Below are positions 1-5,341 of a DNA stretch of 8,100 bases, in pieces (within the stretch, counting starts at the first letter, position 1; each line of letters opens with the position of its first letter). This DNA is from Gammaproteobacteria bacterium. Lineage in GTDB: Bacteria; Pseudomonadota; Gammaproteobacteria; Steroidobacterales; Steroidobacteraceae. Below the pieces are notes generated by a model. That model saw only the letters and a list, made by a program, of their open reading frames with translations. It made no database searches and was not told where the DNA came from. Position numbers and translations under genes: made by a program. The stretch is from NCBI GenBank assembly GCA_005877965.1, contig VBNP01000194.1, positions 1-8,100 on the forward strand. Direction: 5' to 3'.

Positions 1-940
1 ACCCGGCATACAGGCTGTCGAGCACCGGGGTCATGGCCTTGAGCAGCGCGTCATCATCTTGCTGCAGTGAGCGGGCCCCCGCCATGATGGTCGCAAAACC
101 CGGGCCTTCCGCGATCGGGATGCCGCCGACATCCAAGTGATGGACTAGTGCTCCCAACCGGGTGAGTCCCACGTCTTGTTCGAGGGCGAAGCTACTCACG
201 AGTACCTCGAAGGTCACCTTGGAACCCACATGCGTGAACTCGGCGCCGTCAAAGTCGAAGCCGACCGCGCTCTTCGGACAGTCCTTTACGCGCTTGAGCC
301 AGAGAAACTTCGCCTTCTGATCGATGAAGCGCCGGATCAGCCACGCTGAGGCGACCCGATCGATCCACAAGCGCTCCCGGGTTGCCCACGTTCGTCCGCG
401 ATAGTCCTTCGGGTCACGCGGCCGGATCTTGCGGTGCGCGACGTGAGGCTCATCGGGTGCAAACCGTCCGTTGACGGCCGCCTCGGCATCGGCCAGCGCC
501 CCTTCCATCTGCTTGCGAGGCTCGCCGGGAAAGAAATCTCGTGTGGCGATCGCGGCCACCTCCCGCCCGATGCCCGCGAGCCGCTGGCGCGCCGCGGGCT
601 CGGCGAGCTTGGCGAGTTCGCCCTTGAGCGCATTCAGCCGCTGAATGGCCTCCCCGTACTCCTCGGTTCGATCAAACAGGGCGACGAGCTCGGCGTTCTG
701 TTCATCCGATTGCGCATCGAATGACAAGACCTGCACCAGTCCGCCTGCCGCCTTGATCTCGGCCCCCTGCTCCTCGAGAACGGCCCGCGAGCGTTCCCGG
801 TTCGGCAAGAGGTAGGCGCCATCGCGCAGTAATCCGGCGCCTGCTGCTTTCAGCGCGCGCCAGATCCGCATTCGCAGGGTGGGATTGTGACCCGGCAGAT
901 TGGTCACGAGGAGCAGCCAGGCTGGAGCTTGGGATGGCAT
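1..940 (-). CDS. chrB: Chromate resistance protein/regulator ChrB, two-domain form (3' end outside the window)
   Basis: This gene runs leftward from an ATG at 940-938 and stays open for 313 codons to the window edge. ChrB proteins are usually a little over 300 residues, so only the last few are probably missing. Residues about 5-165 match the ChrB N-terminal domain, with the pattern WLLLVTNLPG, then MRIWRALKAAGAGLLRDGAYLLP, broken here as MRIWRALK (24-31) and LLRDGAYLLP (37-46). From about residue 185 the ChrB C-terminal domain begins, with IDR at 193-195 and WLIRRFID at 200-207. In Ochrobactrum tritici ChrB is a chromate-responsive transcriptional regulator of the chr operon. The divergent position next to a chrA operon fits that role, but regulation here is inferred. 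It shares its C-terminal domain with the next gene. No strong Shine-Dalgarno sequence lies before the ATG, only a weak AGGG about 13 bases upstream. Confidence 0.95.
   Translation of the reverse strand, partial: MPSQAPAWLLLVTNLPGHNPTLRMRIWRALKAAGAGLLRDGAYLLPNRERSRAVLEEQGAEIKAAGGLVQVLSFDAQSDEQNAELVALFDRTEEYGEAIQRLNALKGELAKLAEPAARQRLAGIGREVAAIATRDFFPGEPRKQMEGALADAEAAVNGRFAPDEPHVAHRKIRPRDPKDYRGRTWATRERLWIDRVASAWLIRRFIDQKAKFLWLKRVKDCPKSAVGFDFDGAEFTHVGSKVTFEVLVSSFALEQDVGLTRLGALVHHLDVGGIPIAEGPGFATIMAGARSLQQDDDALLKAMTPVLDSLYAG
321..345. repeat. Left copy of a 25-bp inverted near-repeat (ChrB_C motif coding DNA)
   Basis: The complement of 321-345 matches 1057-1081 at 24 of 25 positions. Both encode the WLIRRFID core of the ChrB C-terminal domain, in chrB and in the stand-alone ChrB_C gene. 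The likeness comes from paralogy plus a strongly conserved motif, not from a mobile repeat. It does give the locus an inverted homology about 0.7 kb apart. Confidence 0.8.
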
Positions 941-1007
941 CGTAGAAAATACTACCCTGTCGTTATACGATTGACGGAACCACTCCCCTGCCGCGACCGG
1001 AGCTCCC
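941..1007. promoter_or_regulatory. Shared 67-bp divergent promoter/operator region of the chr locus
   Basis: All transcription signals for both the leftward chrB and the rightward operon must lie here or within the first codons. The half nearest chrB is AT-rich in a GC-rich setting. On the minus strand TATAAC (complement of 962-967) is a good -10 candidate for chrB, though no clear -35 stands 16-18 bases upstream. Two small inverted repeats are visible: GTAG-N6-CTAC at 942-955 and TCGT-TAT-ACGA at 960-970. Both sit where a repressor would block the chrB promoter, so they are operator candidates, by inference only. For the plus strand no convincing -35/-10 pair was found. A GGAG at 999-1002 serves the downstream start. 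Confidence 0.5.
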
Positions 1008-1427
1008 ATGAAATGGGTCACCCGTGAGCGTCCCAAAATCGACCGGTTGGCCTGTCCGTGGCTGATCCGGCGGTTCATCGACCCGCAGGCCGAGATTCAT
1101 TATGTACCGGCGGCACAGGTCCTGCCGGTCGCAGGCAGCGAGGGTGCGATTCCCTTTGACGTGCCGGAAGTCGAACTGACCCACTCCGGCCCGTTGTGCA
1201 GCTTCGACGCCTTCCTCGAGAAATATCACCTTGAGGACGCAGCCCTTGCGCGGCTCGCAGAGATTGTACGAGCGGCTGATACGGACACGCTGGACCGATC
1301 GCCGCAGGCCCCGGGGCTCTTGGCCATTTCCCTCGGTCTCGGCGCCAACATCGCCGATGACCAGGAGCTGGGTGGCGAGCGGCACGGCTGGCACCCACAA
1401 AAGATCCTGAATGAGATGCGCCGGTGA
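1008..1427 (+). CDS. Stand-alone ChrB C-terminal-domain protein
   Basis: A 139-residue protein made only of the ChrB C-terminal domain. Residues 6-25 (RERPKIDRLACPWLIRRFID) align with residues 188-207 of the divergent two-domain ChrB. The later SLGLG segment (about 110-114) and the terminal GWHPQKIL part also fit the family. It lacks the N-terminal ChrB domain, so it is unlikely to bind DNA in the same way. It may be an auxiliary chromate-response protein, but its biochemical role is unknown. The ATG at 1008 follows GGAG at 999-1002 with a 5-base spacer, and there is no signal peptide, so it should be cytoplasmic. It is the first gene of the rightward operon. A duplication of the chrB C-terminal half, or independent recruitment of this widespread domain, are both possible. 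Confidence 0.92.
   Translation: MKWVTRERPKIDRLACPWLIRRFIDPQAEIHYVPAAQVLPVAGSEGAIPFDVPEVELTHSGPLCSFDAFLEKYHLEDAALARLAEIVRAADTDTLDRSPQAPGLLAISLGLGANIADDQELGGERHGWHPQKILNEMRR
1057..1081. repeat. Right copy of the 25-bp inverted near-repeat
   Basis: This is the partner of 321-345, in opposite orientation with one mismatch at 1073. It codes for the WLIRRFID motif of the stand-alone ChrB_C protein. Confidence 0.8.
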
Positions 1428-1481
1428 GAACCGCACTGCATCCCGCCGGCGAGTGCCAACCTACACGCGGCCTCGCGCTGC

Positions 1482-1559
1482 CTGTACACGCAGACTTCAG
1501 AGCTTGATCGCCTCGCGACTGCCCTTCGTGAATTGACCCGCATGGAGAACCCGAGATGA
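1482..1559 (+). pseudogene. Probable C-terminal stub of a class V aminotransferase (cysteine desulfurase-like)
   Basis: After the ChrB_C stop at 1425-1427, the same frame stays open to a TGA at 1557-1559 and reads LYTQTSELDRLATALREL from 1482. This resembles the last helix of class V PLP-dependent aminotransferases, where a short strand with Tyr-Asn/Thr is followed by an (E)-(I/L)-D-R-L-x-x-A-L-R pattern. The stop overlaps the next gene's start as ATGA (1556-1559), the usual layout of two coupled operon genes. I infer that an aminotransferase gene once stood between the ChrB_C and DUF1259 genes and was deleted, leaving about 26-37 codons. No PLP lysine or fold remains, so it is non-functional. 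The match is short and could be chance. Confidence 0.4.
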
Positions 1560-2446
1560 ATCGCATCGTGACATGGATCGCCAGCCTGCCGGCCCTTGCG
1601 CTGTGCGTTTGCGCCTCAGCTGCCGAGATCGACTGGTCGAAGGTCGATCAGGCGATCGGCAAGAAAGGATCGGACCTGCCCGGAGGCGTGCACAAGTACG
1701 GCCTGCCTCGCTCGGACCTTCATGTAACCGTCGATGGAGTCGCGATCAAGCCGGCGCTGGCGCTCGGCTCGTGGCTCGCGTTTCAGCCCTCGGGCGACGG
1801 TGCCATGGTCATGGGCGACCTGGTGCTCACCGACACGGAGATTAGTCCGGTGATGCAGCGCCTCATTGAAGGCAGCATCGAGATTACCGCGGTTCACAAT
1901 CACCTCCTACGAACCTCCGTCCCCGTCTTTTATATGCACGTTGGGGGCCACGGCGATCCGGTGAAGCTCGCCGAAGCCCTGCGCGCCGGCCTTGCGCTGA
2001 GCAAAACACCGCTCAGCCAGGGAGCGCCACCTCCGCCGTCGACGGCGCTCGAGCTCGACACCGCGGCGATCGAGAAGACGCTGGGATACAAGGGCACCGC
2101 AAACGGCGGTGTCTATCAGTTCAGCATTCCGCGCGCGGAGTCTGTCTCCGAAGGCGGCATGGCCGTTCCTCCTTCTATGGGCACCTCGACCGCGCTCAAC
2201 TTCCAGCCCACGGGGGGCGGCAAGGCAGCGATCACGGGCGACTTCGTTCTCCTTGGAAGTGAGGTCAAAGCGATCGTGAAGACGCTGCGCCAGCACGGGA
2301 TCGAGGTGACGGCCCTACACAGCCATATGATCGATGACTCGCCGCATCTCTTCTTCATGCATTTCTGGGCGAACGAGGATGCGCAGCGGCTCGCGCAGGG
2401 TCTGCGCGCGGCACTCGATCTGGCGAACGTAAAGCGCGGGTCCTGA
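1556..2446 (+). CDS. Exported tandem DUF1259 (LppY/LpqO-family) protein
   Basis: This 296-residue protein starts with a Sec signal peptide (hydrophobic core at about 8-20, likely cut after ASA near residue 22). Two homologous DUF1259 domains follow, at about 25-150 and 168-292, joined by a Pro-rich linker (PPPPS, 158-162). The halves share recognisable blocks: LAFQPSG versus LNFQPTG, MVMGDLVL versus AITGDFVL, and ITAVHNHLL...FYMHVGG versus VTALHSHMI...FFMHFWA. The paired His residues (H114, H116, H128, H132 and H255, H257, H269) look like a metal or ligand site, but the family has no established activity. GGAGA at 1544-1548 sets the ATG. Genes of this family occur near chromate transporters in other bacteria (recalled, not checked). 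It sits between the ChrB_C and chrA genes in one operon, suggesting a periplasmic role in metal oxyanion stress. Confidence 0.9.
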   Translation: MNRIVTWIASLPALALCVCASAAEIDWSKVDQAIGKKGSDLPGGVHKYGLPRSDLHVTVDGVAIKPALALGSWLAFQPSGDGAMVMGDLVLTDTEISPVMQRLIEGSIEITAVHNHLLRTSVPVFYMHVGGHGDPVKLAEALRAGLALSKTPLSQGAPPPPSTALELDTAAIEKTLGYKGTANGGVYQFSIPRAESVSEGGMAVPPSMGTSTALNFQPTGGGKAAITGDFVLLGSEVKAIVKTLRQHGIEVTALHSHMIDDSPHLFFMHFWANEDAQRLAQGLRAALDLANVKRGS

Positions 2447-2491
2447 ACCGCGCTCGCGGCTACGAGGGCGCTCTGTGCACAGCGGCTTGCC

Positions 2492-3673
2492 GTGAACCAG
2501 ACAGCTGCGATACCCGGTCGGACTAGGGAGCTCGTGCGGTACTTCCTGCGTCTGGGGCTCCTCGGTTTTGGCGGACCGGTAGCGCTCGTGGGCCAGATGG
2601 AGCGCGAGCTCGTCACCGAGCGTGGCTGGCTGACGAAAGAGCAGATGCGCGAGGCCATCGCGGTGTGCCAATCACTGCCCGGGCCGCTCGCAATCCAAGT
2701 CGGCGTTTACATCTCGTACCTGCGAGGGGGCTTCTGGGGGGCCTGGGCCGGGGGTTGGGCGTTCATTTTCCCCAATTTCGTGATTGTGGCCGCACTCGGT
2801 GCTCTGTACGTCTATTTCGGCGGACTGCAGCCGGTGACGGCCATCTTCTACGGTGTAAGCCCAGCGGTGATCGCGCTCATCCTGCATTCCTGCTATCGGC
2901 TCGCCAAGCTCGGCATGGAGGATTGGGTGCAGTGGGCCCTGGCCGTGGTGTGTTTTGGGGTGACGGTCGCTCTCCAGGCCGAAGTCGCGCTGCTCTTCAT
3001 CGGCGCAGGGATCGTGGGGATCCTCTACTACGGCCGGTTCTGGCGTCGCACCCCCTCCGCGACGACGCTACTCGCCGCGGCGCCGTTCGTGCCCGCAGTG
3101 CCACTGACACCGGTCGCCAGCGCTTCCACCCTGACAAAGCTGTTGCTGTTCTTTCTCAAGGCCGGCGCGCTAACGTTCGGTAGTGGCCTCGTCATCGTTC
3201 CTTTTCTGCAGCAGGGTGTCGTCCAGCAATACGGGTGGCTGAACGAGCGCGACTTCCTGGTCGCGGTCGCCGTCGGCATGATCAGCCCCGGCCCCGTGGT
3301 GATCACCGCGACGTTCGTGGGCTACCTGGTCGCAGGCTTCTGGGGCTCGCTCACAGCGACGGTCGGGATTTTCCTTCCGTCGTTCATTCTCGTTCTGGTG
3401 GCGGCACCACTCCTGGCGCGTCATCGGTCCAACCGCAACGTGCAGGGCTTCGTGAAGGGCGCTTACGCGGCGGCCATCGGGACGATCCTGGGCGCCTGTG
3501 TGCTCCTCGGGCGCATTGCCATCGGAGACTGGCTGACGATTCTCATTGCGGTGACGGCGCTCATTGCGCTGTTCCTGTGGAAGATCAGCAATCCGCTCCT
3601 GATGGTGCTTACCGCGGCGGCGGGGCTGATTGCTTTCCCCCTTCTGCACCCGGCGTGGGTCATGGTGCGATAG
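2492..3673 (+). CDS. chrA: Chromate efflux transporter ChrA (long-chain, two CHR domains)
   Basis: A 393-residue polytopic membrane protein of the CHR family, which exports chromate from the cytoplasm. It has the long-chain form of about 400 residues with two homologous halves. The N-terminal half carries LGLLGFGGPVALVG (21-34), SLPGP (61-65) and GGFWGAWAGG (79-88). The C-terminal half repeats the plan with GALTFGSGLVIVPFL (225-239), SPGP (265-268) and AGFWGSL (281-287). A basic, less hydrophobic linker near 181-215 separates the halves. Most of the rest forms hydrophobic membrane spans. The start is a GTG at 2492. No ATG lies in frame upstream, and the frame is open back to the DUF1259 stop at 2444-2446, which shares the frame. 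No good ribosome site precedes it, so translation probably depends on coupling to the preceding gene 45 bases away. It looks intact. Confidence 0.97.
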   Translation: MNQTAAIPGRTRELVRYFLRLGLLGFGGPVALVGQMERELVTERGWLTKEQMREAIAVCQSLPGPLAIQVGVYISYLRGGFWGAWAGGWAFIFPNFVIVAALGALYVYFGGLQPVTAIFYGVSPAVIALILHSCYRLAKLGMEDWVQWALAVVCFGVTVALQAEVALLFIGAGIVGILYYGRFWRRTPSATTLLAAAPFVPAVPLTPVASASTLTKLLLFFLKAGALTFGSGLVIVPFLQQGVVQQYGWLNERDFLVAVAVGMISPGPVVITATFVGYLVAGFWGSLTATVGIFLPSFILVLVAAPLLARHRSNRNVQGFVKGAYAAAIGTILGACVLLGRIAIGDWLTILIAVTALIALFLWKISNPLLMVLTAAAGLIAFPLLHPAWVMVR

Positions 3674-3717
3674 GGCGGTTGTCGGTCGCGTTATCGAAAC
3701 AGGAGGAGAGTGTAGTC

Positions 3718-4236
3718 ATGTGGAAACTAAGAGTGCCCTTAATGATGGCGATGAGTTTGATCGGGCTTTGCACTTCAATTGCGTATGCTGACGAAGACGA
3801 ACAGCAGAACCTCGAGTCGGTCGCGAAGCTGATGCCGACGGCGAAAGTCACTCTGCAACAGGGACTGACTGCCGCCGAACAGAAAGGGAAACCGATCTCC
3901 GGAAAGTTCGAGGTCGACGAGGGGAATTTCCAGCTTTCCGTCTACACCTCGCAGGGAGGCAAATACGCGGAGCATCTGGTCGACCACAACACGGGGGGCG
4001 TCACCAAGAGTGAGGCGATTACGGGCGGGGACGATCTCAAAGAAGCCAAGGAGCAGAGCGAGGCCATGGGGAAGGCGAAGAAGTCCCTCAAGACCGCGGT
4101 TGATGAGGCCGAGCGGCAGAATGCCGGCTATCGCGCGGTAAGCGTGGAGGCGGAGCTTAAGAACGGGCACGGTGTGGCCGTTGTCACGCTGTTGAAAGGC
4201 GCTCAGTCCAAAACAACCTCGCAATCGCTCGAGTGA
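3718..4236 (+). CDS. Exported PepSY-like domain protein
   Basis: A 172-residue protein with a clear signal peptide (MWKLR, hydrophobic 6-20, likely cut after IAYA at residue 24). The mature part looks like two PepSY-type units. The first is TLQQGLTAAEQ...GKPISGKFEVDEGNFQLSVY (about 45-76) with VDHNTGGV (88-95). The second is SLKTAVDEAE (123-132) with AVSVEAELKNGHGVAVVTL (140-158). PepSY domains are small secreted or membrane-attached modules, some acting as protease inhibitors, and their ligand here is unknown. A strong AGGAGGAG at 3701-3708, nine bases from the ATG, fixes the start inside a longer open frame. It lies 44 bases after chrA, in the same operon. A Lys/Glu-rich helical stretch (108-135) links the two units. 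The fold assignment is from pattern only. Confidence 0.75.
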   Translation: MWKLRVPLMMAMSLIGLCTSIAYADEDEQQNLESVAKLMPTAKVTLQQGLTAAEQKGKPISGKFEVDEGNFQLSVYTSQGGKYAEHLVDHNTGGVTKSEAITGGDDLKEAKEQSEAMGKAKKSLKTAVDEAERQNAGYRAVSVEAELKNGHGVAVVTLLKGAQSKTTSQSLE

Positions 4237-4862
4237 ATCCCCGCATCATGCCGCTGCTCGCGGTCACGGGTGCGACGGCCATGGCGTCGATCGCCTTCGC
4301 CGGTACCGACGGATTCGATGGGCAGCTGCCGGGCACGCCGCCAAGTGGCTGGACTTGCGGCGTGACCGGCAGCGGGCAGCCTAAATGGACCATTGAGGCT
4401 GACGCCGACGCGCCGAGTCCCCCCAACGTGCTGAAGCAGTCCGGACAAGGCACCTTCCCCTGGTGCGTCAAGGACGGCACGGCGATCACCGATGGCACGG
4501 TGGAGGTCAAATTCAAACCCGTCGCGGGCCGCGAGGATCGAGCCGGAGGGCTCGTGTGGCGGTGGAAGGATGGGAATAACTACTACATCGCGCGAGCGAA
4601 CGCGCTCGAGGACAACGTGTCGCTCTATCACACCGAGGGCGGGCGTCGGATCACGATCAAATACGTGAACGCGCCGGTGGCGTCGAGCGTATGGCACACG
4701 CTGCGTGTGGAATTCTCGGGCACCCACATCAGGGTCAGTCTCGACGGCAAACCCAGGATCGAACTGGATGACGCACATATCAGTGGAGCTGGCGCCGTGG
4801 GTGTGTGGACCAAGGCCGACAGTGTGACCGTCTTCGATGACTTTTCCTTTGAGGGGAAGTGA
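4233..4862 (+). CDS. Exported LamG/DUF1080-like (concanavalin-fold) protein
   Basis: A 209-residue protein, probably a single jelly-roll domain after a signal peptide (residues 1-23, cut after AFA). Typical features of the LamG/DUF1080 (3-keto-disaccharide hydrolase-like) group are GGLVWRWKDGNNYYIAR (105-121), the WHTLRVEFSGTHIRVSLDG block (154-172) and the closing AGAVGVWTKADSVTVFDDF (185-203). C42 and C78 could form a disulfide. The fold usually binds or cleaves carbohydrate, but no catalytic residues can be assigned here and no substrate is evident. The start is GTG at 4233, overlapping the previous stop as GTGA, a layout that couples translation. An in-frame ATG at 4248 would give a five-residue-shorter signal peptide and is a real alternative. 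It is the last gene of the chr operon. Confidence 0.75.
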   Translation: MNPRIMPLLAVTGATAMASIAFAGTDGFDGQLPGTPPSGWTCGVTGSGQPKWTIEADADAPSPPNVLKQSGQGTFPWCVKDGTAITDGTVEVKFKPVAGREDRAGGLVWRWKDGNNYYIARANALEDNVSLYHTEGGRRITIKYVNAPVASSVWHTLRVEFSGTHIRVSLDGKPRIELDDAHISGAGAVGVWTKADSVTVFDDFSFEGK

Positions 4863-4879
4863 GGCGTGTCCCAAGTTAG

Positions 4880-5174
4880 TCGACGGTTCTCCGTGATCCG
4901 CTCGTTTTGCTCCGGGAGCGATATCAGCGCGGCTTCTCGAAGCCTACGGTTGAGCAGCGTATCTCTCGAGTCCCTTCAGGGCGCCTTGCGGGGCCGACGA
5001 GACATCGCAACGTCGACAAGCGAGCACATCGAACAGTATCTGTCCGAGAAGAGTACTCGAGTCAGCCGGCAGTCACTGCGGCACGTGGTGGCGCAATTGT
5101 GGGCGTTTTGTCGCTACGGGCTTGCCAGTGGGCTGGTTCGCAACGGCTTGGATGTCATCGATTCACCGCGGGTG
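4880..5174 (+). pseudogene. Decayed tyrosine recombinase (phage-type integrase), N-terminal part only, frameshifted
   Basis: Two reading frames together resemble the N-terminal SAM-like core-binding domain of tyrosine recombinases. From 4907 to about 4972 one frame gives LRERYQRGFSKPTVEQRISR. From about 5010 to 5174 another frame gives TSEHIEQYLSEKS and then SLRHVVAQLWAFCRYGLASG (residues continue to VIDSPRV). The order fits the family: first helices, a 'V-x-x-Y-L' helix, then the helix ending in FCRYG. One frameshift between about 4972 and 5010 joins them. The frame then leaves the family and stops at 5220-5222. The whole catalytic domain with its Arg-His-Arg-Tyr set is missing, so it is dead. 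It directly follows the chr operon, so it may mark the edge of an old mobile element. Confidence 0.65.
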
Positions 5175-5341
5175 TCTGCGTCGTCTTGGAGGACATTCAG
5201 GCGCAGCAGGAGTTACTCATAGCGCGCAGCGATCTCGTCGTCATCATGACTGAACTGAACCCGCAGCAGTATGCTCCGCTGCACAGTTCGGACGCGAGCT
5301 GTGCATTAGGCGAGGAGGCGGTGTTCTGTGAGCGCATGCCG
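5175..5341. other. Non-coding or unassigned stretch after the integrase relic
   Basis: An open plus-strand frame continues through this stretch (ending at 5464), but its translation past 5175 is not recognisable and it overlaps the end of the convergent propeller gene. No clear hairpin plus T-run terminator was found between the converging transcripts. Confidence 0.4.

Noticed and set aside
434..724. Plus-strand open frame of 96 codons inside the first kilobase
   Set aside because: It lies antisense to the conserved ChrB coding frame and its translation resembles no family.
971..976. TTGACG as the -35 box of the rightward chr operon
   Set aside because: No -10-like hexamer occurs 16-18 bases downstream, where the sequence is GC-rich.
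963..1566. Several minus-strand open frames opposite the ChrB_C gene
   Set aside because: They are shadows of a well-supported plus-strand gene in GC-rich DNA and have no domain-like sequence.
4895..4920. CGCTC...GAGCG hairpin after the chr operon as a terminator
   Set aside because: The stem is five base pairs, the only T-run lies in the loop and not after the stem, and it falls at the start of the integrase relic.
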